From Gammaproteobacteria bacterium (lineage in GTDB: Bacteria > Pseudomonadota > Gammaproteobacteria > Steroidobacterales > Steroidobacteraceae): 9,200 bases of DNA. The stretch lies in the NCBI GenBank assembly GCA_030040525.1, contig JASHTN010000352.1:1-9200 (forward strand). Direction: 5' to 3'. The notes below the pieces were generated by a model that worked only from the letters and a program-made list of their open reading frames with translations, made no database searches and was not told where the DNA came from. This document shows, piece after piece, positions 1 through 6,865 of the stretch (its first letter is position 1; every line of letters starts with the position of its first letter). A program made the translations under genes and the position numbers.

Positions 1-1115
1 TGCGCGCCGTTGCGGCCGCGGGCGCGCACTGCGAACTCGCGTGTGCCGGCGCTCGAGGTGTCGATCGGCAGCCGGAACTCGCGCCAGGCGAAGCGCCCGA
101 GATCGCGCCCGAGCGCCGCCTCGCGCCAGGTGCGGCGGCCGTCGCTGGAGATCTCGACGGCCGCGATGCCCGAGCCGCCGTCCCAGGCCTTGCCCGCGAG
201 CTGCGCGTGTGCGCCGCGCGCGATGCGCGCGCCGGAGGTGTGGCTGGTGATGAGCGAGTTCACCAGCATCTCGGTGATCGGCGTGGTCTCGGGCGTCTGC
301 TGCGTCAGGAAGCGCGCGCCGGGGAATGCGCCGGTCGGAATGCGGTAGGCGGACTTCATCCAGAAACCCTGGAAGGGTTGGGTCTCGACACGGATCTCCG
401 TCAGGTGCTTCATCCAGTAGGTGCCGGTCCACCCGGGGACCGCGAGCCGCGCGGGCGCACCGTTCCAGTGCGGCAGAGGCTCGCCGTTCATCTCGAACGC
501 GATCAGCGTGTTCTCGTCCAGCGCGCGGTCGATGGGAATGCTCTTGAGGAAATCCGGGGTCGCCGGCAGCACCGGCATGTCGGCGCCGTTGAAAGCCACT
601 TCGACCGCCTCGGCGGCCACCCCCAGCTTGCGCAGCACGTCGCGCAGCCGCACTCCGCTCCAGAGCGCATTGCCCATCGCGCCGTTCGCCCACTGCACTC
701 CCGGCACCCGCGGCGTGAACAGTCCGCGGCGGTTGCCCGAGCATTGATTCACGGCCGCCAGGCTGACGCGCTCGTAGTCGTGCTTGAGGTCCCGCAGCGA
801 CAGTGTCGCGGCACGCTTGAGCCCCGGGCCGCCGACCTGCAGCTGCCACGTGCGCGGGTCGACCTCCGGGATCACCGCCAGGTGATAGCGCACGAAGAAG
901 GCGTCGTTGCGCGTGAAGGCGGGCACGAGGTCCGCAAGCGGCGTCTCGTAGTTCGGCGGCCGGAACGCGTGGCGGATGAGCGGCCGCTTGCCCGGGAGCG
1001 TCCCGAGGGCATCGCCCGGCGCCTCTGCAGCGGCCGCGCGGGCGATGCCGCCGCGCACCGTGGCCGCGAGCCAGCCGCCGGCTGCCCTGAGCAGCCATTC
1101 GCGCCGCGTCGTCAT
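1..1115 (-). CDS. sorA: SorA-type sulfite dehydrogenase, molybdopterin catalytic subunit (C-terminus cut by window edge)
   Basis: Oxidises sulfite to sulfate in the periplasm with a molybdenum-pterin cofactor, passing electrons to a c-type cytochrome. I translated 371 codons by hand; the frame is open to the left edge and probably lacks only a few dozen residues. The N-terminus TRREWLLR (3-10), followed by a weakly hydrophobic Ala/Gly stretch, is a Tat signal. The Moco domain carries FFVRYHL (R76, H78), NQCSGNRR (Mo ligand C125) and Y257; from memory these match Starkeya SorA R55, H57, C104 and Y236 with a constant offset of 21. A dimerisation domain follows from about residue 295 (DGGSGIAAVEISSDG...W). 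The last active-site Arg (SorA R366) would lie outside the window. ATG at 1115 is the only plausible start; its own ribosome site is poor and it overlaps a leader ORF. A SoxC-like sulfane dehydrogenase is less likely. A sorB-type cytochrome gene may lie just beyond position 1. Confidence 0.85.
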   Translation of the reverse strand, partial: MTTRREWLLRAAGGWLAATVRGGIARAAAAEAPGDALGTLPGKRPLIRHAFRPPNYETPLADLVPAFTRNDAFFVRYHLAVIPEVDPRTWQLQVGGPGLKRAATLSLRDLKHDYERVSLAAVNQCSGNRRGLFTPRVPGVQWANGAMGNALWSGVRLRDVLRKLGVAAEAVEVAFNGADMPVLPATPDFLKSIPIDRALDENTLIAFEMNGEPLPHWNGAPARLAVPGWTGTYWMKHLTEIRVETQPFQGFWMKSAYRIPTGAFPGARFLTQQTPETTPITEMLVNSLITSHTSGARIARGAHAQLAGKAWDGGSGIAAVEISSDGRRTWREAALGRDLGRFAWREFRLPIDTSSAGTREFAVRARGRNGA

Positions 1116-1147
1116 CTCAGGAGACCCTGGGATTCTGAGAACTTCAT
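1112..1147 (-). CDS. 11-codon leader ORF overlapping the sulfite dehydrogenase start
   Basis: Encodes MKFSESQGLLR and stop. It is preceded by a perfect GGAGG (1155-1159) at 7 nt spacing, the best ribosome site in this region. Its TGA (1114-1112) overlaps the ATG of the sulfite dehydrogenase gene (1115-1113) as ATGA, the classic arrangement for translational coupling by termination-reinitiation. The downstream start has no good Shine-Dalgarno of its own. The peptide resembles nothing I know and has no Cys or signal sequence, so the act of translating it, rather than the product, may matter. An alternative is that it is fortuitous. In-frame upstream codons of the main gene give no ATG or GTG back to position 1166, so a simple N-terminal extension does not explain the GGAGG. 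Confidence 0.5.
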   Translation of the reverse strand: MKFSESQGLLR

Positions 1148-1242
1148 ATGCGGTCCTCCGCGGAATTATCGCTTATCGTAGGCGCGGTCAGAATACCGCA
1201 TCCCTGAGGCGATACGCCGCCGTCGAACTGGAATCGCGCCCA
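1148..1242. promoter_or_regulatory. Divergent intergenic region with small dyads
   Basis: This gap separates the leader ORF/sulfite dehydrogenase from apbE and must hold both promoters unless they lie inside the genes. It is less GC-rich than its surroundings around 1164-1180. Visible symmetry: GCGGT (1184-1188) and ACCGC (1195-1199) around 6 nt; TATCGC (1167-1172) and GCGATA (1209-1214) enclosing it; GGCG-ata-CGCC (1208-1218). TTATCG is also repeated in direct orientation (1166-1171, 1173-1178). Such short arms can arise by chance in GC-rich DNA. I found no convincing -35/-10 pair on either strand. Confidence 0.3.
1155..1159 (-). promoter_or_regulatory. Strong Shine-Dalgarno GGAGG of the leader ORF
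   Basis: GGAGG on the minus strand, 7 nt before the ATG at 1147. It is 39 nt from the sulfite dehydrogenase ATG, too far to serve it directly, which is why it assigns initiation to the 11-codon ORF. Confidence 0.55.
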
Positions 1243-2250
1243 ATGCATCACCGGATCTGCCTGCTCTTTGTGCTGGCGCTGCTGCTCGGCGCGCTGCCCG
1301 AGGCGGCCCGCGCCGCCTGGCTGGATCGCACCGAGGCCATCATGGGCACGCGGGTCTACGTGCAGCTATGGGCCGATGACCCCGCCGCCGGCAACGCCGC
1401 GATCGATGCGGTCATGGCGGACATGCGCCGCATCGACGAGCTGATGAGCCACTACAAGCCCGACAGCCAGCTCTCGCAGATCAATCAGCACGCCGCCGAG
1501 GAATGGGTGCAGGTGGACGCCGAGCTCTACGACCTCATCAAGCTCTCAACTCACTACTCACAGATCACCGAGGGCGCCTTCGACATCACCTACGCGAGCG
1601 TCGGCTACCTCTACAACTACCCGCTGCACATCCATCCCACCGAGGATCAGATCAAGGCGGCGCTGCCCGCGGTCAACTGGCGCTACCTGCAGTTCGACGA
1701 CGCCACCCATACGATCCACTACGCGCGGCGCGGCATGCGCATCGATCTCGGCGGCATCGGCAAGGGCTACGCGGTCGACCACGGCATCGGCATCCTGCAG
1801 CAGCTCGGCATCCGGCACGCCCTCGTCACCGCCGGTGGCGACAGCCGCATTCTTGGCGATCACCTCGGCCGACCCTGGCTGGTCGCAATCCGCCACCCGG
1901 ACGATCCGACCAAGGTGGTGACGCGCATTCCGCTCTCGGACGCCGCGATCTCGACCTCGGGCGATTACGAGCGCTACTTCGACGAGAACGGTGTGCGCTA
2001 TCACCACATCATCGATCCGCACACCGGCCATTCCGCGAGCAAGGTACGCAGCGCCACCATCATCGGTCCGACCGCGACCCAGACCGATGGCATGTCGAAG
2101 ACCGCGTTCGTGCTCGGCCCCGAGCGCGCGCTCGAGATCATCAATCGCATGCCGCAATACGATGCGGTGTTCGTGTGCCCGGACGGGCGCGTGGTGTACT
2201 CGAACGGGCTCAGGCCCCCCGCCCCGCGGCCGCCCGGCGCACCGCACTGA
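1243..2250 (+). CDS. apbE: FAD:protein FMN transferase (ApbE family), exported
   Basis: Transfers FMN from FAD onto a Ser/Thr of exported flavoproteins (for example Nqr/Rnf subunits or FMN-binding-domain proteins); no target lies in this window. The 335-residue product is of normal family length. Residues 1-24 form a Sec signal (LLFVLALLLGALPEAARA, then AWLDR) with no lipobox Cys, so it looks soluble periplasmic rather than a lipoprotein. Family motifs in order: DLGGIGKGYAVD (168-179), VTAGGD (195-200), TSGDYERYF, YHHIIDPHTG (253-262) and TDGMSKTAFVLG (281-292), whose D282 is the expected Mg ligand. Lys286 stands where many members have Thr; similar variants occur in the family. The C-terminus is Pro-rich. 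ATG 1243 is chosen because it begins the signal peptide; GGAA lies 9 nt upstream. The frame is open further upstream but that part overlaps the divergent gene. It converges with the DUF2934 gene, 19 nt apart. Confidence 0.93.
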   Translation: MHHRICLLFVLALLLGALPEAARAAWLDRTEAIMGTRVYVQLWADDPAAGNAAIDAVMADMRRIDELMSHYKPDSQLSQINQHAAEEWVQVDAELYDLIKLSTHYSQITEGAFDITYASVGYLYNYPLHIHPTEDQIKAALPAVNWRYLQFDDATHTIHYARRGMRIDLGGIGKGYAVDHGIGILQQLGIRHALVTAGGDSRILGDHLGRPWLVAIRHPDDPTKVVTRIPLSDAAISTSGDYERYFDENGVRYHHIIDPHTGHSASKVRSATIIGPTATQTDGMSKTAFVLGPERALEIINRMPQYDAVFVCPDGRVVYSNGLRPPAPRPPGAPH

Positions 2251-2269
2251 GTCGGAGGCCGCCGTGAGG

Positions 2270-2545
2270 CTACTGCGCCGGGCGGTCGTGCGCGCTGCCC
2301 AGCAGCGCATCGACCTCGATCTCGGCCTGCAGCCAGTCTTCGGTCTCGTGGCCGGGCGCAAAGCCGCGGCGCTCGGCGCGCAGGTAGGCGGCCTCAGCAA
2401 TCATGGTGTGGCGCGCTTCCGTTGTAATCTGCATGCGGCGCTGGGGCGCCGGCTTGGCACTCGCAGTGCGTTCGCGCCGCGGCATATCGCCGCGCGATCC
2501 TGAGTCCTTGACCCCCGGGGTCTCGCCTGTTCGACGTGTGATCAT
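2270..2545 (-). CDS. DUF2934 domain small protein, function unknown
   Basis: A 91-residue protein. Residues 1-40 are basic, polar and probably disordered (many Arg, Lys, Ser, Pro). Residues 43-82 match the DUF2934 pattern: a helix with IAEAAYLRAERRG, then a Gly/His turn and EDWLQAEIEVDALL, i.e. the Ala-Tyr ... Gly ... Asp-Trp ... Ala-Glu signature. No function is known for this family and none is inferred here. The start at 2545 is favoured over an in-frame ATG at 2626 because AAGGAGGAG sits directly before it; the longer version would begin inside the inverted repeat. It lies 94 nt behind galU in the same direction and could be the last gene of that transcript or have its own promoter. It converges with apbE, and no clear terminator is seen in the 19-nt gap. 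Confidence 0.8.
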   Translation of the reverse strand: MITRRTGETPGVKDSGSRGDMPRRERTASAKPAPQRRMQITTEARHTMIAEAAYLRAERRGFAPGHETEDWLQAEIEVDALLGSAHDRPAQ

Positions 2546-2549
2546 CGCT

Positions 2550-2555
2550 CCTCCT
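2550..2555 (-). promoter_or_regulatory. Shine-Dalgarno AGGAGG of the DUF2934 gene
   Basis: AGGAGG within AAGGAGGAG on the minus strand, ending 4 nt before the ATG at 2545. It decides the shorter start for this gene and supports the gene being translated. Confidence 0.7.
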
Positions 2556-2599
2556 TCGGCGCAGTTGTCCTGCGCAACCGTCGCGGACAAGGCGTCACT

Positions 2600-2626
2600 T
2601 TGCGCGCCTCGCGGGCGCGCGCGCAA
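2600..2626. repeat. GC-rich inverted repeat behind galU
   Basis: TTGCGCGC (2600-2607) and GCGCGCAA (2619-2626) are perfect 8-nt arms around an 11-nt loop, placed 14 nt after the galU stop. There is no T run on either side, so it is not a canonical intrinsic terminator. It could act as an RNA 3' stabiliser, a Rho-linked pause site or a binding site, or be a product of CG-rich composition. Confidence 0.5.
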
Positions 2627-2639
2627 TCGCTCGAAAGGA

Positions 2640-3608
2640 TCAGCGGCGCGCGGCGCGCGTGCGCGGTGCCGACTTACGCCGCGCCGCGCGCTTCGCGCCG
2701 GGGCGGCCGTCGCTGTCGGCGGCCTCGAGGTCGAGGCCCTGCAGGTACTTGCGAAAGCGCCGGCCGAGCTGCGGGTGGCCGAGGGCGTACTCGACGGTCG
2801 CCTGCAGGTAGCCGAGCTTGCTGCCGCAGTCGTAGCGCCTGCCGGAGAACCGATAGGCGTAGACCGCCTCCTCGCGCATCAGCGAGCCGATGCCGTCGGT
2901 GAGCTGGATCTCGCCGCCGGCGCCGCGCCCGACGCGCTCGAGGTGCTCGAAGATCGCCGGCGCCAGCACGTAGCGCCCGACCACCGCAAGGTTCGACGGC
3001 GCGACCGCGGGTTTGGGCTTCTCAATGATGCTGCGCACGCGGCTGGTAACCGCCTTGTCGGCCTCGACGGCCACGATGCCGTACTTGTCGGTGTCGGCGC
3101 GCGGCACGGCCTGCACGCCGAGCACACTGGCGCGCTTGGCCTCATAGGCGCCGGCCATCTGCGCGAGACAGGAGACCTCGCTCCTGATGAGGTCGTCCGC
3201 CAGATGCACGAAGAAGGGCTCCGCGCCGACGGCCGGCTGCGCGCACAGCACCGCATGCCCGAGCCCGAGCGGGGCGGGCTGGCGGATGTAGATGCACGAG
3301 GCATACGCGGGCAGGACGCTGCGCAGCTGCTTCACCAGGTCGCTCTTGCCCTGCGCGTTGAGAATCGCTTCGAGCTCCTGGTCGGAGTCGAAGTGGTCCT
3401 CGATCGCGCGCTTGGAGGCGCCGGTGATGAACACCAGGCGGCGAGCGCCCGCCTCCAGCGCCTCCTCGACGGCGTACTGGATCAGTGGCTTGTCGACCAC
3501 CGGCAGCATTTCCTTCGGGCTCGCCTTGGTCGCGGGCAGAAAGCGCGTGCCGCGTCCCGCCACGGGGAAGACCGCGGTGCGGATGCTCGATCGCGGCATC
3601 GCCCTCAT
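2640..3608 (-). CDS. galU: UTP-glucose-1-phosphate uridylyltransferase GalU
   Basis: Makes UDP-glucose from UTP and glucose-1-phosphate in the cytoplasm, the donor for LPS core, exopolysaccharide and other glucosylation. The 322-residue product has the nucleotidyltransferase signature VFPVAGRGTRFLPATK (13-28) followed by SPKEMLPVVDKP (30-41), the DD metal pair at 138-139, YGIV at 176-179, IIEKPKP (194-200) with the substrate Lys, and GGEIQLTDGI (231-240). These are the usual bacterial GalU features. The start at 3608 is supported by GAGGAG (3617-3622) 8 nt upstream; Met4 is a possible alternative. The last 25 or so residues (298-322) form an unusual Arg/Lys/Ala tail not needed for the fold. 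It follows lapB by 29 nt, so it is probably cotranscribed with it. Confidence 0.95.
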   Translation of the reverse strand: MRAMPRSSIRTAVFPVAGRGTRFLPATKASPKEMLPVVDKPLIQYAVEEALEAGARRLVFITGASKRAIEDHFDSDQELEAILNAQGKSDLVKQLRSVLPAYASCIYIRQPAPLGLGHAVLCAQPAVGAEPFFVHLADDLIRSEVSCLAQMAGAYEAKRASVLGVQAVPRADTDKYGIVAVEADKAVTSRVRSIIEKPKPAVAPSNLAVVGRYVLAPAIFEHLERVGRGAGGEIQLTDGIGSLMREEAVYAYRFSGRRYDCGSKLGYLQATVEYALGHPQLGRRFRKYLQGLDLEAADSDGRPGAKRAARRKSAPRTRAARR

Positions 3609-3637
3609 CGACCACTCTCCTCGAGCCGGGCGCGGCT

Positions 3638-4771
3638 TCAGGCCGGGTGCCCGCTCTTATCGGCCCGCTCAGCCCACTTGAAGACCGCCGGCCGCAGGCT
3701 GTCCCAGGCACGGCATTTCGGGCAGTGCCAGTACCAGCCGACACTGTTCAGTCCGCACTCCTCGCACTGGTAGCGACCGCCGGCATCGCCAATGCGCGTC
3801 AGCAGCGCACTCAGCGAGGTGGCCTCGGCGAGCGAGTGCACGCCGGCGCCGAGCTCGGCGGTGATTCCCGGCAGCCGTGCCACCTCGGGCGCGGGCACTG
3901 CGGTCGCGAGCAGCCACGCGAGCTGGCGCGGGGTGAGGCGGCCGCTGCCCCGCAGCCGGCGGCCGAGCTCCGGCAGCACATCCGCGCCGCCCGCGGCGGC
4001 CGAGATGCGCAGCACCGGCGGAATGATCTCGAGCGCAAGCCCCGGAGACATCTCGAGCGCCTGCAGATACAGCGCCAGCGCCTCCGCATGGTCGCCGGCG
4101 GCCTCGGCGATGCGCGCGGTAAGGATGTCGGCGCGCGGCAGCTCCGCCTGGTGGGTGCGCGCCTGGCGCAACAGCGTCCGGGCGCGCTCGCTGTCGCCCT
4201 GCAGCAGCGCCTGCTCTGCCAGCTCGCACAGGTAATGCGCGGCGACCCGGCGGCGCTCGGACTGCACCGACTGCGGCAGCTCATGGAACACCTTGAGCGC
4301 CTTGGCCCAGTCGCCCTGGGATTCGTAGATCCGCTCGAGGTGATCGAGCGCGGCCGCACGGTACTGGGGCGAGGCCGCCAGCTCCTCGAGCAGCTGCTCG
4401 GCGCGGTCCATGAGACCGGCGCTCAGGTAGTCGAGCGCCAGCGCGAACGCCGCCTTGTCCCTGAGGCTCGAGCCGCCATACTCGCGCAGCCGCGAATGAA
4501 TCGCGATGGCGCGATCGACCTCGCCGCGCCGGCGAAACAGGCTCCCGAGCGCGAACTGGATCTCGGCGGCGTCGCCGTCGGCCTCGGCCATGCGCGCGAA
4601 GATCTCCGCCGCATGGTCGAAGCGGTCGTTGATCAGGTGGTCGAGGCCGACGTAGTAGTCGCGCGGCAGGCGCACGGTGCGCGAGGCGCCGTTGCGCTGG
4701 CCGAGAAAATAGGCGGCGACGCCCACCAGGATGAACGCCAGCGCCAACAGCAGTGGAGGCAGCTCAAACAC
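3638..4771 (-). CDS. lapB: LPS assembly protein LapB (YciM), TPR and rubredoxin-like metal site
   Basis: Inner-membrane protein with a cytoplasmic TPR domain. In Escherichia coli it recruits LpxC to FtsH and so limits LPS synthesis. The 377-residue product is close to the usual length of about 390. Residues 3-23 are one membrane anchor (ELPPLLLALAFILVGVAAYF), followed by RTVRLPRDYYVGLDHLIND, then TPR-like helical repeats to about 330. A C-terminal metal site follows, with CEEC (336, 339) and CPKC (350, 353), all four Cys present. The start is GTG 4771-4769, immediately after the ihfB TGA with no gap; it has no clear Shine-Dalgarno and is probably translated by coupling to ihfB. The partner gene lapA, often just upstream, is not here. 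Confidence 0.93.
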   Translation of the reverse strand: MFELPPLLLALAFILVGVAAYFLGQRNGASRTVRLPRDYYVGLDHLINDRFDHAAEIFARMAEADGDAAEIQFALGSLFRRRGEVDRAIAIHSRLREYGGSSLRDKAAFALALDYLSAGLMDRAEQLLEELAASPQYRAAALDHLERIYESQGDWAKALKVFHELPQSVQSERRRVAAHYLCELAEQALLQGDSERARTLLRQARTHQAELPRADILTARIAEAAGDHAEALALYLQALEMSPGLALEIIPPVLRISAAAGGADVLPELGRRLRGSGRLTPRQLAWLLATAVPAPEVARLPGITAELGAGVHSLAEATSLSALLTRIGDAGGRYQCEECGLNSVGWYWHCPKCRAWDSLRPAVFKWAERADKSGHPA

Positions 4772-5074
4772 TCAGTCGCGGATCGGCCGGTCGGCACCGT
4801 CGTTGACCCGCTCGCGCAGGTCCTTGCCGGGCTTGAAGTGCGGCACGTGCTTGCCGGAGAGCGCCACCGCTTCGCCGGTCTTCGGATTGCGCCCCTGGCG
4901 CGGCGGGCGGAAGTGCAGCGAGAAGCTGCCGAAGCCGCGAATCTCGATGCGCTCGCCCTGCGAGAGCGCATCGCTCATGATCTCCAGAATCTGCTTCAGC
5001 GCCAGCTCGACGTCCTTCGCCGGCAGATGCTTCTGCTTGGCCGTGATGATCTCGATCAGTTCCGACTTGGTCAT
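4772..5074 (-). CDS. ihfB: Integration host factor beta subunit
   Basis: DNA-bending nucleoid protein that forms a heterodimer with IHF alpha. The 100 residues align nearly end to end with E. coli IhfB: MTKSELIE start, PAKDVELALKQILE dimer helices, QGERIEIRGFGSFSLH (39-54), the arm GRNPKTG (61-67) whose Pro64 intercalates into DNA, and VPHFKPGKDLRERVN. The last few residues (GADRPIRD) extend slightly beyond the E. coli protein. ATG at 5074 is fixed by homology; an open frame continues upstream but lies inside rpsA. The gene is 7 nt after the rpsA stop with only a weak AGAAG-like site, consistent with cotranscription and coupling to rpsA. It abuts lapB directly. Confidence 0.96.
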   Translation of the reverse strand: MTKSELIEIITAKQKHLPAKDVELALKQILEIMSDALSQGERIEIRGFGSFSLHFRPPRQGRNPKTGEAVALSGKHVPHFKPGKDLRERVNDGADRPIRD

Positions 5075-5081
5075 TGCGCTT

Positions 5082-6764
5082 CTAGCCGCCGCGTTCTCCC
5101 GAGCCGATCTGCTCTTTGAGCAGCTCTCCGAGGCTCGTGCCGGAGGGTGCCGCTTCGGAACGGTAGCTCTGCACCGCCTCCGCCTCGTCATGCGCCTCCT
5201 TCGCCTTGATCGACAGCGAGATGGTGCGCGACTTGCGGTCGACGCCGGTGAACTTCGCCTCGATCTGGTCGCCGACCTTGAGCACCGAGCGCGCATCCTC
5301 GACGCGATCGCGGCCGAGCTCGGAAGCGCGCAGCTGCCCCTCGATGCCGTTGCCGAGATCGATGACCGCGCCGCGCGCGTCCACTTCCTTCACCACGCCC
5401 TTGACGATCGTGCCCTTGGGGTTGTCGGCGATGTAGGCCGAGAACGGGTCCTTGGCGAGCTGCTTGATGCCGAGCGAGATGCGCTCGCGCTCCGGATCGA
5501 TCGACAGCACCATCGCTTCGAGCTGCTGGCCCTTCTGGTAGTTGCGCACCGCCTCCTCGCCCGGCTGGTCCCAGGAGATGTCCGACAGGTGCACCAGACC
5601 GTCGATGTTGCCCGGCAGGCCGATAAAGATGCCGAAGTCGGTGATCGACTTGATCTGGCCGGCGACCCGGTCGCCGCGGTTGTAATTCTCGGCGAACTCC
5701 TTCCACGGGTTGGCCTGGCACTGCTTCAGGCCGAGGGAGATGCGCCGCCGCTCCTCGTCGACGTCGAGCACCATGACCTCGACTTCCTGGCCGGTGTGCA
5801 CGACCTTCGCGGGATTGACGTTCTTGTTGGTCCAGTCCATCTCCGACACGTGCACCAGCCCCTCGACGCCGTCCTCGATCTCGACGAACGCGCCGTAGTC
5901 GGCGATGTTGGTGACTTTGCCGAACACCCGCGTGCCCGGCGGATAGCGCCGCCCGATGTTCTCCCAGGGATCGGCGCCGAGCTGCTTCAGACCCAGGCTG
6001 ACGCGCGAGCGCTCGCGGTCGAACTTGAGGATGCGCACCTCGAGCTCATCGCCCACCTTGACGATCTCGGAGGGGTGTTTGACGCGCTTCCATGCCATGT
6101 CGGTGATGTGCAGCAGCCCATCGATGCCGCCGAGGTCGACGAATGCGCCATAGTCGGTGAGATTCTTCACCGAGCCGCGCACCACCGCGCCTTCCTGCAG
6201 GTTCTCCATCAGCGCCGAGCGCTCGGCGGAGAACTCCTGCTCCACCACCGCGCGGCGCGACACCACGACGTTATTGCGCTTCTGATCGAGCTTGATGACC
6301 TTGAACTCGAGGGGCTTGCCCTCGAGGTAAGAGGTGTCGCGCACCGGGCGCACGTCGACCAGCGAGCCGGGCAGGAAGGCGCGCACATTCTCGATCTCGA
6401 CGGTGAAGCCGCCCTTGACGCGCCCGGTGATGACGCCGGTCACGATCTCGGACTTGTTGAATGCCTCCTCGAGGCGCGTCCACGTGCGGGCGCGCTTGGC
6501 CTTCTCGCGCGACAGCCGGGTCTCGCCGGTGCCGTCCTCGACGGAGTCGAGCGCGACCTCGACCTGATCGCCGGGCTTGACCTCGACCTCGCCGCGCTCG
6601 TTCTTGAACTGCTCCAGCGGAATGACCGCTTCGGACTTGAGTCCTACGTTGACGATGACGACGTCGCTCGTGACGTCGACCACGAGCCCGGTGAGGATCA
6701 TGCCCGGGCGGATGCGCTGATTGGCGAGACTCTGCTCGAACAGCTGGGCAAAACTTTCTGTCAT
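5082..6764 (-). CDS. rpsA: 30S ribosomal protein S1
   Basis: Binds single-stranded mRNA on the 30S subunit and helps load structured or weak-SD messages. The 560-residue product carries six S1 (OB-fold) domains, as in E. coli (557): starting near residues 21, 105, 192, 277, 364 and 451. The RNA-binding repeats 3-5 show the hallmark strings GAFVDLGGIDGLLHITDMAW, GAFVEIEDGVEGLVHVSEMD and GIFIGLPGNIDGLVHLSDIS. The start MTESFAQLFEQSL matches the family. GAAGG (6766-6770) ends only 1 nt before the ATG, too close for a normal Shine-Dalgarno. This fits the known atypical initiation region of gammaproteobacterial rpsA, which S1 itself represses. The upstream 144 nt is structured, described separately. 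ihfB follows after 7 nt. Confidence 0.97.
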   Translation of the reverse strand: MTESFAQLFEQSLANQRIRPGMILTGLVVDVTSDVVIVNVGLKSEAVIPLEQFKNERGEVEVKPGDQVEVALDSVEDGTGETRLSREKAKRARTWTRLEEAFNKSEIVTGVITGRVKGGFTVEIENVRAFLPGSLVDVRPVRDTSYLEGKPLEFKVIKLDQKRNNVVVSRRAVVEQEFSAERSALMENLQEGAVVRGSVKNLTDYGAFVDLGGIDGLLHITDMAWKRVKHPSEIVKVGDELEVRILKFDRERSRVSLGLKQLGADPWENIGRRYPPGTRVFGKVTNIADYGAFVEIEDGVEGLVHVSEMDWTNKNVNPAKVVHTGQEVEVMVLDVDEERRRISLGLKQCQANPWKEFAENYNRGDRVAGQIKSITDFGIFIGLPGNIDGLVHLSDISWDQPGEEAVRNYQKGQQLEAMVLSIDPERERISLGIKQLAKDPFSAYIADNPKGTIVKGVVKEVDARGAVIDLGNGIEGQLRASELGRDRVEDARSVLKVGDQIEAKFTGVDRKSRTISLSIKAKEAHDEAEAVQSYRSEAAPSGTSLGELLKEQIGSGERGG

Positions 6765-6775
6765 ACCTTCACAGT

Positions 6776-6791
6776 GCGCCGTGCGCGGCGC
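6776..6791 (-). promoter_or_regulatory. rpsA leader hairpin III, next to the start codon
   Basis: Minus strand GCGCCG-[cgca]-CGGCGC: a perfect 6-bp all-GC stem with a 4-nt loop, ending 11 nt before the rpsA ATG. It would be stable and would sit at the edge of the ribosome footprint. Confidence 0.5.
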
Positions 6792-6799
6792 GCGTCAAA

Positions 6800-6830
6800 A
6801 ACCGGGCCCTCATCCGTGCAACCCGGGGTT
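6800..6830 (-). promoter_or_regulatory. rpsA leader hairpin II (GGA loop)
   Basis: Minus strand AACC-(cc bulge)-GGG pairs with CCC-GGTT around a 15-nt loop containing GGA (6815-6813). Five T residues (6801-6797) overlap and follow the 3' arm, so an attenuator-like terminator is an alternative reading, although the stem is short and bulged. Confidence 0.4.
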
Positions 6831-6839
6831 AAGCACCTA

Positions 6840-6865
6840 GGGCACAGGCATTCCCGCCGGTGCCC
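6840..6865 (-). promoter_or_regulatory. rpsA leader hairpin I (GGA loop)
   Basis: Minus strand GGGCAC-c-GGC-[GGGAAT]-GCC-t-GTGCCC: a 6-bp outer stem and 3-bp inner stem separated by one C/U mismatch, with a 6-nt loop that contains GGA (6854-6852). This is the cleanest of the three hairpins. Confidence 0.55.

Noticed and set aside
207..1181. 324-codon plus-strand frame at the left end
   Set aside because: Complement of the sulfite dehydrogenase gene, whose minus-strand frame carries the complete active-site set.
1165..1193. GATAAT (minus strand, 1170-1165) as a -10 box for the sulfite dehydrogenase gene
   Set aside because: Transcription would begin about where GGAGG (1159-1155) lies, cutting off that ribosome site, and the -35 at 17-nt spacing (TTCTGA) is poor.
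976..1242. Upstream extension of apbE in the same open frame
   Set aside because: It would overlap the divergent gene and bury the signal peptide that begins at ATG 1243.
2600..2626. Intrinsic terminator of galU
   Set aside because: Good stem but no T run on either strand.
2403..5119. Long plus-strand frames opposite the DUF2934 gene, galU and lapB (2403-3773 and 3485-5119)
   Set aside because: They run antisense to genes with clear family motifs, show no recognisable domain, and start without a ribosome site; they are GC-driven shadows.
6797..6830. Intrinsic terminator between cmk and rpsA
   Set aside because: The stem is only 7 bp with a bulge and a 15-nt loop; the T run is 5. Leader hairpin fits better, though attenuation is not excluded.
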